This document shows positions 38,862-48,323 of a DNA stretch of 64,000 bases, piece by piece. Location: contig CALXBY010000001.1 in the NCBI GenBank assembly GCA_944386675.1, positions 136,486 to 200,485 of the forward strand, written 5' to 3'. This DNA is from an uncultured Clostridia bacterium (GTDB lineage: Bacteria > Bacillota > Clostridia > TANB77 > CAG-508). Positions within the stretch are counted from its first letter, which is position 1; every line of letters starts with the position of its first letter. The notes beneath the pieces were generated by a model that had not been told where the DNA came from, did not search any database, and was given only the letters and a program-made list of their open reading frames with translations. Both the position numbers and the translations under genes were made by a program.

Positions 38862-40349
38862 TTAATAATAATATACTATAAATTTCAAGAAATCTTCTTC
38901 ACTTCTATAACCTTCACTTTTTAGTACTTCTAGAAATTGTTCTTTAGTCATATTTTCTTTTGTTAAAAGATCCTCAAATGTTTCTTCTCCATTTTTTTGT
39001 GCAAGAAGTGTTTCCAATTCTTCTACTGTTTTTCCTGTTCCACCTTGTTTTGAAACTTCAAATTCTACTTGCACCCATGAAAAACTATTATCTCCATATA
39101 TTAAAAATTCTTTTAGCCATTCTATATAACTCATTCCTTCATCTGAAGCTTGCTGTTCCCATTCTTCTCTTGTCATCTCAATATCTGCTAAAAATTCATC
39201 AAATGTTCCTGTATGCCTTACAGTTTTTAAGACCAATTCTTCTAATTCTTCTTGATTTTTATTTTCTAAATATTCTTGAGCAAATGGAAGATAATCTGGG
39301 TCATAGCCAAATACTCTCTTAGCATCACAATCTCTAAAACAATTTATATCCCAAGTGTTTGGAATTTCGCTTACCTTAAATTCTACATAAATTGTTTGTG
39401 TAGATTGCCACCCACTAAATACATCCCTCTCTATCTGAACTACACTGTTAGGAATAATTATTTTTTCTATTGAATTACACTCATAAAAAGCATGATTTCT
39501 TATCTCGATTACACTATTAGGTATTATTATTGTTTCTATATTTGAGGCATGGAAAGCACTACTACCTATTATTTTTACTCCATCAGGTATAATAACAGTT
39601 TTTACATTTGCAAATCCTCCGTAATTATTACTCATAAAATTATAGTCTAATGCCATTACTTTTTCACCATTAATTTCACTAGGTATTACTACATTTTCTA
39701 CTGTCCATTCATTTCTATTATTATAATAGTTATCCCAATCTTTAACAGAAATTACTCCATTTTCTATTTCAAACAAATTAGGGTCTGTTTCTTCTAATGC
39801 TCCTGAACCACTTCCTGGCGTAAATGTTGCTAGTTCCTTCTTATCATCACTTTCTTTACCATAATAAACTAAGACATATGCACCTTCTTCTGTTTCTTCA
39901 ATTTTGTACACATCTGTTGTACCATCTGTTCCATTTCCCTTACTTAGCTTGTCCCCTACTAGTGCTTTTACATCAATCACTCCTTGCTCATTGATATAAT
40001 GTTTTTCTTCTTCCAAAAATTGCCAAAAAGTCATTGTTGGTGTTGCCAAATAATTTTTTTCTTCTCCTTGAATTTTAACTTGTGTTGTGCTAGCAATCTT
40101 TGTATTATTTATAGTTACTTTTCCTGTTGTATCATTTAACATCATTTGATATTCATTCCATGCAAGTCCAACAGCCTCTTTTACTGTTGCATCTGCCTGT
40201 TCACTTTGCGCCTCTGTTGCCTTTGTCAAAATTCCATTTTCTCCAAACAATGTCGCAATTGTTACTCCTGCTAAAATTAGTAATACAATAATCGTAATTA
40301 CTAATGCAATTAGGGTAATACCCTTACTCTTTTGTCTTTTTTTGTTCAT
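38862..40349 (-). CDS. Prepilin-like protein with leucine-rich repeats
   Basis: 495 residues from ATG 40349. The N-terminus KGITLIALVITIIVLLILAG is a prepilin-type leader: Gly before a hydrophobic helix, to be cleaved by a prepilin peptidase. Next come a globular pilin-like region (SEQADATVKEAVGLAWNEY) and BspA-type leucine-rich repeats (VKTVIIPDGVKIIGSSAF, IETIIIPNSVIEIRNHAF). The acidic helical C-terminus holds repeats like TREEWEQQASDEGMSYIEWLKEF. It shares its first 150 residues with the 58176 gene. Probably a surface protein beside its glycosylation genes. Confidence 0.85.
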   Translation of the reverse strand: MNKKRQKSKGITLIALVITIIVLLILAGVTIATLFGENGILTKATEAQSEQADATVKEAVGLAWNEYQMMLNDTTGKVTINNTKIASTTQVKIQGEEKNYLATPTMTFWQFLEEEKHYINEQGVIDVKALVGDKLSKGNGTDGTTDVYKIEETEEGAYVLVYYGKESDDKKELATFTPGSGSGALEETDPNLFEIENGVISVKDWDNYYNNRNEWTVENVVIPSEINGEKVMALDYNFMSNNYGGFANVKTVIIPDGVKIIGSSAFHASNIETIIIPNSVIEIRNHAFYECNSIEKIIIPNSVVQIERDVFSGWQSTQTIYVEFKVSEIPNTWDINCFRDCDAKRVFGYDPDYLPFAQEYLENKNQEELEELVLKTVRHTGTFDEFLADIEMTREEWEQQASDEGMSYIEWLKEFLIYGDNSFSWVQVEFEVSKQGGTGKTVEELETLLAQKNGEETFEDLLTKENMTKEQFLEVLKSEGYRSEEDFLKFIVYYY

Positions 40350-40395
40350 CTTAACCAATCCTCTCTTTCGTTTATTTTGTTTTTAATATTTTATA

Positions 40396-41416
40396 TTATT
40401 TATAAGTATCTAATAATTTTAATAACGCTTTTGCTGAATTTTCCCAAAAAAATTTTTCTAATATACTCTTTCTTTTTTTACTACGCATGATATTATTAAA
40501 ATTAAAATCATATTGATAAGGATTTATGTAATTTGCTTCATTTTCAAATATTTCATGCATAACTGGTATGTCTGAAACAATAACCTCTCTACCGAGAGCA
40601 AATGCTTCTAATGGTGGTATACCAAATCCTTCATAAAATGATGGCATAATATATGCTTTACAATTTTTCATTAAAGATTTTATTTCTTCATCTTTTAGAT
40701 AACCTGTATAGATTATATTTTGCAAATCAAATTCTATATCTTTTTGATTTTTATAACCTGTAATGACAAATACTTTATCTTTATTATCTTTTGCTACCTT
40801 CAATATCCATTCTAAGTTTTTATTCTTTTGAACAGTTCCTAATGTAAAAAAGTATTTTCCTTTTCTTACTTTGTCTAACTTTTGAAAAATTGTATCATCT
40901 TCTTTTATTCTATTTATGTGTTCATAGCTATTATATATGACTTTCAGATTTTCTATATGATAATGTTCTTCTATTTCCTTTTTAGAAAAATTAGATACAG
41001 TTATGATTTTTCTAGCTCTTTTTATACTATTATCCATCATCATTTTGTACCATAAAGAAAATAATTTAGGATAATATTGCGGATTTTTTATACAATCTAT
41101 ATCATGAATACATACTATTCCAGGCATTACTAATGGAGATGTATTACATAAATTAACTAAGATTCCTTTTTCCTTTTTCGCATAAATTGGTAACTCTATC
41201 TGTTCCCATAGATTCACATTCATTCTTCCAAAGTTAATTACTTTTATATTTTCATATTGTATATTTTCTTTACAATATCCGTGGTACTACTAATTCTATT
41301 TCTATTTCTTTATCTTTTATTAATTTATCTAATTCTCTCACAATTTCTATGCAGTATCGTTGCACACCTGTTCTATATTTTTTTACAAATGCCTTTCCAT
41401 TAATTATGATTTTCAT
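40396..41416 (-). CDS. Glycosyltransferase family 4, split by a +1 shift at CGG
   Basis: 339 residues when joined, starting at ATG 41416 and overlapping the end of the upstream paralogue by 17 bases. Frame 0 covers 45 codons (MKIIINGKAFVKKYRTGVQR...) to CCA, then CGG (41281-41279). Skipping C41281 and reading GGA continues YCKENIQYENIKVINFGRM and the rest. It is parallel throughout to the intact neighbour at 41400 (INGKIFTKKYISGVQRF; SPGIVCIHDVNCIRNP). The C-terminal motif MPSFYEGFGIPPLEAFALG is the donor-binding region. Confidence 0.9.
41278..41281 (-). other. +1 frameshift site CCA-C-GGA in the second glycosyltransferase
   Basis: In-frame CGG followed by A, P-site codon Pro CCA, new frame GGA (Gly). 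The intact tandem paralogue directly upstream shows the expected frame on both sides. Confidence 0.88.
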
Positions 41417-42470
41417 ATATTTTGTTATCTTCTTCCCTAATCAATTTCAATAATTTTTCTGCTGAATTCCTCCAACTATATTTTTTTAATATCTTTTCTG
41501 GCTCTTCTACTTTTTGACTTAATAATTCGTCTAAGCTGATATTATATTCATGAGGATTTATGTAAAAAACTGTATCTTCAAAAATTTCGTGCATACTTTT
41601 TATATCTGCCACAACTACTTTAGCTCCTGATGATAATGCTTCTATAGGTGGCAATCCAAATCCTTCATATAGAGATGGAAATAATAAAGCCTTTGTTTTT
41701 TTGTATATAGCTTTCACTTCTTCATCACTTAAATAGCCTAAATAGATTACATTTGGTGGACTCTCTAAATCAAGTTCACTTTTAAATTTTTGTATATTGA
41801 CAAATCCAGATATTGCAAAATAGTCATTTGGATTTTTTTTTGCTATCTTTAATACCCATTCTAAGTTTTTATGTTTAGTCAATGTTCCTATTGAAAAATA
41901 AAAATTTCCTTCTTTCAACTGTGGATATTTTGTAAATATGGATTTATCTTCTTTTATTCTAGAAAAATGTTCCCAACTATTATTGATAACTACAATTTTA
42001 TCTGCATCTACATGATAACAATCTAACATTTCTCTCTTACAAAAATCTGAAACAGTTATTACTTTTCTTCCTTTTTTCATTGCTCTTTTGAATAAAAACC
42101 TGTACCAAATAACCATTCTTTTTTGAAAATTTTTAGGATTTCTTATGCAATTTACATCATGTATACAGACAATTCCTGGAGAAATCCATGGTGATACATT
42201 TCCTAAATTTATGGATATACCATGATTTTTAGCTACATAATATGGAAATGCGATTTGTTCCCATGGAATTTCTCTTAATCTACTGTATTTTACAATTTTT
42301 AAATTTTTATAGTTAGGTATATTTCTAGCACATTTAGGAATACATATTTCTATTTCGTCTTTATCGATGATGTTGTCTAATTCTCTTATGATTTCTAATG
42401 TAAATCTTTGTACACCACTTATGTATTTTTTAGTAAAAATTTTTCCATTTATGATGAATTTGTTTTTCAT
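41400..42470 (-). CDS. Glycosyltransferase family 4
   Basis: 356 residues, intact. Acceptor domain start NGKIFTKKYISGVQRF, then IVCIHDVNC, and donor-binding FPSLYEGFGLPPIEALSSG. First structural gene of the glycan operon, 76 bases after the leader hairpin. A tandem duplicate follows at 40396. Probably adds mannosyl-type sugars to a lipid-linked glycan at the inner membrane face. Confidence 0.9.
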   Translation of the reverse strand: MKNKFIINGKIFTKKYISGVQRFTLEIIRELDNIIDKDEIEICIPKCARNIPNYKNLKIVKYSRLREIPWEQIAFPYYVAKNHGISINLGNVSPWISPGIVCIHDVNCIRNPKNFQKRMVIWYRFLFKRAMKKGRKVITVSDFCKREMLDCYHVDADKIVVINNSWEHFSRIKEDKSIFTKYPQLKEGNFYFSIGTLTKHKNLEWVLKIAKKNPNDYFAISGFVNIQKFKSELDLESPPNVIYLGYLSDEEVKAIYKKTKALLFPSLYEGFGLPPIEALSSGAKVVVADIKSMHEIFEDTVFYINPHEYNISLDELLSQKVEEPEKILKKYSWRNSAEKLLKLIREEDNKIYENHN

Positions 42471-42548
42471 GGACTTTTTTCCAACCTTTCCCCTCCTTGT
42501 CTTTTGTTATGATTTATATCTTAAAATTTAAAAACCATTTAAAGCACA

Positions 42549-42606
42549 AAAAGATAGCAACATAAACCTATACTTTTATAAGTTAGGTTTATATTACTAT
42601 CTTTTT
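42549..42606 (-). terminator. Leader terminator/attenuator of the 34-42 kb glycan operon
   Basis: Long hairpin: AAAAGATAGTAATATAAACCTA on one side (written in two arms around an A/T loop) and TAGGTTTATGTTGCTATCTTTTT on the other, with a terminal T-run. Its sequence resembles the hairpin at 59250-59298, and both follow related short leader ORFs, so it is probably an attenuator rather than a simple terminator. Confidence 0.75.
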
Positions 42607-42636
42607 ACTCTATTTTCATACATATTTTTCTATTTG

Positions 42637-42711
<75 letters not shown>

Positions 42712-42809
42712 TGTACTTTTTTCCTTTCTCGTATTTTTATAGTTTTTCTTTTGTTTCTATTTAATATATATCATTAACATATCAAATTTGTCAATAAGAT
42801 TTTCTTATA

Positions 42810-44078
42810 TTAATTTTTTAACGCAGTTATCGGTATTACATATATTCCATCTGGTCTTCTAATGATTGCTTCATGTAAACCACTAATAATACATAAAAAT
42901 TTTGGTTTTTTTGATACCATTTCATTGAACTTTAACAAATTTTTCGCTGCTTCTTCAATCTTATCTGTTCCTAATTTTATTTCTATCGCTCCATATTCAC
43001 CATTTGGCATCTCTACTATAGAGTCTATTTCTAACCCTGTTGTATTATCTCTAAAGTGGTATATATTGCCATTATAATTTTCTATATATATTCTTAAATC
43101 TCTTTCACAAAGAGCTTCAAATAAGAATCCTAGAAAATTAACATCATTTAACAAACTTTCGGAAGTTAAACCTAATATGCCACACACCAATGATGGGTCT
43201 ACCAAATGCCTTTTAACTGATTTACCTACTCGATTACTCGAGCGTAAATTTACACTAAAAGCACTTTGATTTTCTATTAGATATAACTTTTCAAGTACAT
43301 TTATATAATCTAGTACTGTGTTTTTACTTGCTATATCTGTATCTTCATTTATATCCTTTATTATTGTATTATTGCTAACAATTGTACTTTCGTTTCTAGC
43401 TAATGAACGCAGTAGCATTCTCATCTTATTAATATCTCTAGATACTCCATCGATATTAGATATATCAAAATTTAATACATCATTTATATAGCTTTGTGTT
43501 AATTCTAAACTTTCTTCCTCTCCCATGCCTATACTTTGTGGCCAACCACCTCTTATAATAATTTGAATTAATTTCTTTAAGTCTACTTTTCCTGTTAATT
43601 CATCTTTAATATTATTTTCAAATAAATCTTTTAATGAAATTTTTCCACTAGAATCACCTGATTCATATAAAGACATTGTATACATTTTCATCCTGCAAAT
43701 TCTTCCTGCACCTGAATGATGTATATCTTTTGTTACTGGTGTTGCTGAACCTGTTAATATATACTTTCCTCTTTGTTTATCTTCATCACATTTAAAACGA
43801 ACACCATCCCAAATAGCTGGAACTTCTTGCCATTCGTCAATAAGTTCTGGATATTCCTTATTCAGAATTAAATCAACATTCATTTGAGCTAAAGTTCTCT
43901 CATTAAAATTGTTACTAACATTATTTAAATATACTACTGAATTTGCATGATTTAATGCTGTCCAAGTTTTTCCACACCATTTTGGTCCTTCTATACTAAT
44001 TGCACCAAACAATTTTAAATTTTTTCCAATTTTATCATCAATAATCCTTGTTCTATATCCTTCCTTTTTTAGAGACAT
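42810..44078 (-). CDS. AAA ATPase with DUF4143 domain
   Basis: 422 residues from ATG 44078 (AGGAGG site). Walker A GPKWCGKT, the Asp-Glu box LIDEWQEVP and sensor YILTGSATP are followed by the DUF4143 domain with ID-type nuclease-like residues (EIDSIVEMPNGEYGAIEIK). The family is widespread in gut anaerobes, and its role is unsettled. It is a solitary gene preceded by three tandem 23-bp repeats. Confidence 0.88.
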   Translation of the reverse strand: MSLKKEGYRTRIIDDKIGKNLKLFGAISIEGPKWCGKTWTALNHANSVVYLNNVSNNFNERTLAQMNVDLILNKEYPELIDEWQEVPAIWDGVRFKCDEDKQRGKYILTGSATPVTKDIHHSGAGRICRMKMYTMSLYESGDSSGKISLKDLFENNIKDELTGKVDLKKLIQIIIRGGWPQSIGMGEEESLELTQSYINDVLNFDISNIDGVSRDINKMRMLLRSLARNESTIVSNNTIIKDINEDTDIASKNTVLDYINVLEKLYLIENQSAFSVNLRSSNRVGKSVKRHLVDPSLVCGILGLTSESLLNDVNFLGFLFEALCERDLRIYIENYNGNIYHFRDNTTGLEIDSIVEMPNGEYGAIEIKLGTDKIEEAAKNLLKFNEMVSKKPKFLCIISGLHEAIIRRPDGIYVIPITALKN

Positions 44079-44109
44079 TATATTCCTCCTTGTTTTCATA
44101 TTTATAAAT

Positions 44110-44184
44110 ATTTTACCATTTTATTGGTATTTTTTCAAGTTTTTTGTTGGTACATTTTCAATATTTTTATTGGTATGTTTTCAA
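44110..44184 (-). promoter_or_regulatory. Promoter and three tandem 23-bp repeats upstream of the DUF4143 gene
   Basis: Repeats at 44162-44184, 44139-44161 and 44116-44138 follow TTGAAAA-nn-TACCAA-n-AAAA on the minus strand with no gap. The last one exactly covers the -35 (TTGAAA, 44138-44133) and 17-base spacer of a promoter with -10 TAAAAT (44115-44110). Likely operator repeats. Confidence 0.7.
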
Positions 44185-44932
44185 ATTGTTTCTTGCTTTG
44201 CAGATATATTTCCTGATGCCACAATCTATACAAGCATTTGCAATAGAAATAATCTATTTGACAATTTAAAAAACAAGAAAATTATTACTGCTTTTAAAAA
44301 TCGTAAAAACAGTTTAAATCACAGAAAATATTACCCATTTCTACCTGCAGCTTTTGAAAGTTTTGATTTAACTGATTATGATTTGGTTATCAGTAGCAGT
44401 TCTTCTTGTGCCAAATGTGTAAAATCCTATCAAAAAACTTTAATTAAATACTTTATGAATTATATGCGAATGTGGGATGTTACTTCCTCTTCAAGAGTTG
44501 ATTATTTTATTGCTAATTCTCAAAATGTAGCTAAAAAAATTCAAAAATATTACAGACGTGATTCCACTGTTATAACTCCTCCAGTTGATACGGATTTCTT
44601 TATTCCTGGAACTATTGATGAAGAATATTTTTTAATTGTTTCTAGATTTGTAAAATATAAAAGGATTGATTTAGCCATTGAAGCATTTAATGAACTAGGT
44701 TTACCTTTAAAGATATTGGGAGATGGTCCTGAATATAAACACTTAAATTCCATAAAACTGGTATCTTTTTTGATAAACAAGATAAGGATAGCTTAAAACA
44801 AGCTGTTTTACATTTTAATTCTTTTTCTTTCGACAAACAATTCATAAGACAACATGCTAAAAATTTTAGTATTGATAACTTTAAAAGTAATATTATAAAA
44901 TTTATAGAAGAAAAATATACAAATTATATATA
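44185..44932 (+). pseudogene. Decayed glycosyltransferase family 4 gene
   Basis: Recognisable blocks occur in order (CFADIFPDATIYTSI, YYPFLPAAFESFDL, WDVTSSSRVDYFIANS, PPVDTDFF, LGDGPEYKHL), then TGIFFDKQDKDSLKQAV in another frame to the stop at 44932. The start is missing, replaced by the repeats of the ATPase promoter. An in-frame deletion near 44445 removes the CYCHTPMRYVWD region, and a larger deletion near 44755 changes frame. There is no CGG at the frame break, so this is true decay unlike the nine recoded genes. Confidence 0.85.
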
Positions 44933-45045
44933 AAATGTTGTTCTTAACTCCTATTTTCCTTTACTTGACAATATATTCATTCATTGGTATAATTTATGTA
45001 ACCTTTTGGTTGAAACTATTATATTCAAAACAAGGAGGAATACAT

Positions 45046-45552
45046 ATGGCATTAAAGTATTCAGTAGAAGGCGTTAAAGCATTAGAGCGGGAACTTGACT
45101 CATTAAAGGCAGAACTGAGAAAGTTGCAAATCTACAAAAACAAGACCGCCGCAGAAAACGGAGATGTTTGGCATGATAACAACGATTTCGAGCAAGCAGA
45201 AATTGAAGAGCGGCGCTTGCAAAAATCCATTGCTGATCTGGAGGAAAAGCTCCAAAAAGTTGAGGTTATCTCAACTGATACTTCGTCATCGTCAGATACC
45301 GTAAACTATGGTGCCCTAGTTACAGTAAAAATCAAGGGTGAAGATGACGATCCTGATGATGAAGATGTAATCACGCTCTGGTTTTCTGATTCTGGCGAAA
45401 AAGCAGGATGTACCAAAACAAATGTGAATACGCCTATTGGCAAATTAATTTTTGATAAGCCTGTTGGGTTCATTGGAAATTATGTTGTTGATAATAAAGG
45501 CGCAAAAACAACTTTTACTGTTGAAATTTTAGACATTCAGTATCCCGACTAA
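45046..45552 (+). CDS. GreA/GreB-like transcript-cleavage factor family protein
   Basis: 168 residues from ATG 45046 (AAGGAGG site). The N-terminal coiled coil (LERELDSLKAELRKL...EERRLQKSIADLEEKL) and C-terminal GreA-like beta domain (INTPIGKLIFDKPVGF-type) match the Gre family. The tip acidic pair is not in the canonical DYHENAEY form (GDVWHDNNDFEQAE). Two in-frame CGG codons and higher GC than neighbours point to acquisition. It could act on stalled RNA polymerase or be a Gre-fold regulator. Confidence 0.75.
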   Translation: MALKYSVEGVKALERELDSLKAELRKLQIYKNKTAAENGDVWHDNNDFEQAEIEERRLQKSIADLEEKLQKVEVISTDTSSSSDTVNYGALVTVKIKGEDDDPDDEDVITLWFSDSGEKAGCTKTNVNTPIGKLIFDKPVGFIGNYVVDNKGAKTTFTVEILDIQYPD

Positions 45553-45585
45553 ACTGGATATCAAAAGCCGAATTTTTTAGGCTAA

Positions 45586-45631
45586 AGCAAAAGAAACCAC
45601 AGTTTTACTTAAAACCGTGGTTTCTTTTGCT
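45586..45631. terminator. Terminator between convergent genes
   Basis: Stem GCAAAAGAAACCAC-GTTTT / AAAAC-GTGGTTTCTTTTGC with one mismatch, T-rich on both sides. It ends the GreA-like gene and the convergent Nudix-methyltransferase gene. Confidence 0.85.
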
Positions 45632-45657
45632 TCTTTTTGAAATTTTATTATTCATAT

Positions 45658-46887
45658 TTACTTCTTTACAATTTCTGCAATCATATAAATTCCCTGAATA
45701 TTTTTAAATTTACTAAACGTTATGGAAGCTTTATCCTCATATGTCGAAGTAATGATTTTTCTAAATTGTGTATATGATAAATACTGTTCTCCCACATCTT
45801 TTAAAAAGCCTCTATACCAGTACTTATTTAAAATATAGGGTAATCCTTTTGTAATTTTTGGATCTTCTATTTCATATATCACAATTTTCTTTCCAATCCG
45901 TAACAAGCTTTCCAGTAAGTTTTTCAAATTCTCGTAGCTTGGAATATGATGCAGTGTGTTACTACAGTATACAAAATCAAATGCATCATCTTTAAACGGA
46001 AATGTAATAGCATTATGATTTGTGAAAATAATCTTATCTTTGAGCGGGATAAACTCTATCTGGCTCCAAGAGATGTCATTTGCTACAACATAATCAATAT
46101 CATTGTCTTCATCTAAAAAAGAAAATAATATTGAATTGTCACCACATGAGATATCAATTAGTTTTTTACTTTTGCCACATTTTTTTCTCATGAGTTCCAG
46201 AAGTTGTGTTTTTTTCTTCATTTTGTCTGTTAATATAAAACGTTTTACAAATTCGTTATGAAATTTATACCGCATTTTATATTTTTGATTTGTTTCAATT
46301 TCTTCGTCCTGAAATTCTCCATTATTCTGCTTTAAAATTTCTTCAAGTCTATTTTTGTAGATTTCCAGAACATTTTTGTTAGCAAATACATTCACCTTTG
46401 TTATAATATCCTCGTTAATAGGATAATATCTTTTATGAATCATATGTGTTTCATGGCTACTTCTTGCTAACATAATTACACCGCTGTGTTTGACAGTTTC
46501 TTCCAAACAGTTAAAAATATTTTCCACAAACACCAATGGCTCTACATCACTTATAGACATTGTTTTGTCTATATTATAAATGATTCTTTTAACTGCAGCC
46601 ATAATGGTTTCATCATCAAATATTTCTCCTCCTGGTAAGCAGAATTCATCTACACCTGATTCTTTAAGATACACTTTTCCTTCATTGTCATACAAAACTA
46701 ATAGAACAAAATTCCTTTTTGTTTTGCAATATTCAAAAAAATCTCTGCCGACAGTTTTCTCCTCTCTTATTGTCCCTATTTGATACAGTTCTTTATATAT
46801 CTGTAATTCTCTTGTTGCATTCAATTCCATATTCAGTTTTTGAGTATTGTTCATCTTATTGTTCCGTTTCAATTGAATCAATTCCAT
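45658..46887 (-). CDS. Nudix-like / SAM-dependent methyltransferase fusion
   Basis: 409 residues from ATG 46887. The upstream frame to 46929 contains the promoter (-10 at 46923-46918), so that longer start is excluded. The N-terminal half is Nudix-like (CLPGGEIFDDETIMAAVKRI) with an eroded catalytic box. The C-terminal half is a class I methyltransferase (LIDISCGDNSILFSF as motif I, DAFDFVYCSNTLHHI as motif IV). Three in-frame CGG codons mark it as foreign. Substrate unknown; a nucleotide-linked small molecule is possible. Confidence 0.75.
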   Translation of the reverse strand: MELIQLKRNNKMNNTQKLNMELNATRELQIYKELYQIGTIREEKTVGRDFFEYCKTKRNFVLLVLYDNEGKVYLKESGVDEFCLPGGEIFDDETIMAAVKRIIYNIDKTMSISDVEPLVFVENIFNCLEETVKHSGVIMLARSSHETHMIHKRYYPINEDIITKVNVFANKNVLEIYKNRLEEILKQNNGEFQDEEIETNQKYKMRYKFHNEFVKRFILTDKMKKKTQLLELMRKKCGKSKKLIDISCGDNSILFSFLDEDNDIDYVVANDISWSQIEFIPLKDKIIFTNHNAITFPFKDDAFDFVYCSNTLHHIPSYENLKNLLESLLRIGKKIVIYEIEDPKITKGLPYILNKYWYRGFLKDVGEQYLSYTQFRKIITSTYEDKASITFSKFKNIQGIYMIAEIVKK

Positions 46888-46917
46888 ATTCTCCTTTCTG
46901 CGCAATTTATAAGATAA

Positions 46918-46947
46918 ATTATACTCCATTTTTTCACATTATGTCAA
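46918..46947 (-). promoter_or_regulatory. Promoter of the Nudix-methyltransferase gene
   Basis: Consensus -35 TTGACA (46947-46942), 18-base spacer, consensus -10 TATAAT (46923-46918). It lies just beyond the stop of the upstream Nudix gene and decides the start of the fusion gene. Confidence 0.75.
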
Positions 46948-46949
46948 GT

Positions 46950-47483
46950 TTAAACCATCTTATTTTCTTTAAGCCATTTAAAGAACTTAGGATAATCACC
47001 TTTAAACTGTGTTTCATCTTCTTCTATCAGTTTACTAATTTCATCTTTCGTCATATAATAAATTGCTTGTATTCCATCTTTATCATAATTTAAGGGTTTA
47101 TCATAAATTAATTTATACATTTTAGAAAAAGCACTTGTACCAATATCATTTGGTTTAAAATATCCAATTTCTTCTAATTTAACATCCGTTATCCCTAATT
47201 CTTCTTCTAATTCTCTGTAAGCTGCTTGTTCATAGGTTTCTCCTGAAGATACATGTCCTCCAACAGAGCAATCATAACAATTTGGAAAAACTCTTCTATT
47301 AGCACTTCTTTTAGGAACAATAATTTTATTATTACTTGTAAATATCATAATGTTGATAACTCTAAAATTTCTCCATCCGTTTTTATAAATAATATCTCTA
47401 TCTTCTTTTCCTATTACTTCATCATTTTCATTAACTAAATCTAAATATTCCATTTTATAATTTGTGTATTTTAAATACACCAT
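46950..47483 (-). CDS. Nudix hydrolase (IPP isomerase-like)
   Basis: 177 residues with a perfect Nudix box, GGHVSSGETYEQAAYRELEE then ELGI. The opening YLDLVNENDEVIG resembles isopentenyl-diphosphate isomerase and YfcD-type Nudix enzymes. The GTG start at 47483 overlaps cmk by 13 bases and has an AGGG site. An ATG at 47453 is an alternative. Translationally coupled to cmk. Confidence 0.85.
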   Translation of the reverse strand: MVYLKYTNYKMEYLDLVNENDEVIGKEDRDIIYKNGWRNFRVINIMIFTSNNKIIVPKRSANRRVFPNCYDCSVGGHVSSGETYEQAAYRELEEELGITDVKLEEIGYFKPNDIGTSAFSKMYKLIYDKPLNYDKDGIQAIYYMTKDEISKLIEEDETQFKGDYPKFFKWLKENKMV

Positions 47484-48160
47484 TCATCCCTTTCTTTATA
47501 CTTTTCTTTGACAATTCCTAACATCTTTTCCTTAAGCTCTTCTACTTCCATTTCTGAGCTATCTATAAATATACTATCTTTAGCACGTTTTAATGCTCCT
47601 TCTTTCCTTTTTACCGAATCTTCGTCCCATTTGTAAACACTTTTTAAAACATCAATAAATCTTAGGTTTTCTCCTAGTGCTGCTAATTCTTGTTGTTTTC
47701 TTCTAGCTCTTACTACTGAACTAGCTGTTAAAAAGAATTTTACATCTGCATTTGGAAATACAGTTGTTCCCGTATCTCTTCCTTCGATGACTACGTCAGA
47801 ATGACTTGCCATTTTTCTTTGTTCTTGTAATAATTTATGTCTAACCTCGCTTATTGATGCAACATCACTACAATAATCCGTTACTTCTTTTGTTCTAATT
47901 TGCTCTGTTACATCTTCTCCATTCATAATGACATTTTGTCCATCTTTTCCTCTTATAAAATGAATATCTATTTCTTCTAATACTTTTCCTATTTGTTCTG
48001 TATCTTCTAAATCTATTCCATGTTTTAATAATTCTAGTGCAACACATCTATACATTGCTCCTGTTTGTATATAAACAAACCCCATCTCTTTAGAAATCAA
48101 GTTAGAAATAGTAGATTTCCCAGAACTTGTAGGTCCGTCAATCGCTACAATAAATGACAT
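47471..48160 (-). CDS. cmk: Cytidylate kinase
   Basis: 229 residues. P-loop IDGPTSSGKST, QTGAMYR nucleoside-binding segment and VIEGRDTGTTVFPNADVKFFLTA are diagnostic. Phosphorylates CMP and dCMP for nucleotide synthesis. Normal length. Confidence 0.96.
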   Translation of the reverse strand: MSFIVAIDGPTSSGKSTISNLISKEMGFVYIQTGAMYRCVALELLKHGIDLEDTEQIGKVLEEIDIHFIRGKDGQNVIMNGEDVTEQIRTKEVTDYCSDVASISEVRHKLLQEQRKMASHSDVVIEGRDTGTTVFPNADVKFFLTASSVVRARRKQQELAALGENLRFIDVLKSVYKWDEDSVKRKEGALKRAKDSIFIDSSEMEVEELKEKMLGIVKEKYKERDEWCI

Positions 48161-48323
48161 TGTTATCTCCTTTTATTTCAATATGTAATTCATTCTAGCA
48201 CACCACTTTTGCTTTTTCAATCTTTTTTATATGACTTTCTAAAAAAATCTATAAAAATACAATTTTAGCTTTTTTTCTATTTCTTTCTCGCTTTACATTT
48301 CATTGTTTTAATATTTTGTAATA

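Noticed and set aside
44116..44184. CRISPR array
   Set aside because: The three repeats are directly contiguous with no spacers and sit in a promoter.
44185..44932. Tenth CGG frameshift in the decayed glycosyltransferase
   Set aside because: There is no CGG at the frame break, and whole conserved blocks are missing, so it is a true pseudogene.
46888..46929. Upstream start of the Nudix-methyltransferase gene
   Set aside because: The -10 box of its promoter lies within this stretch.
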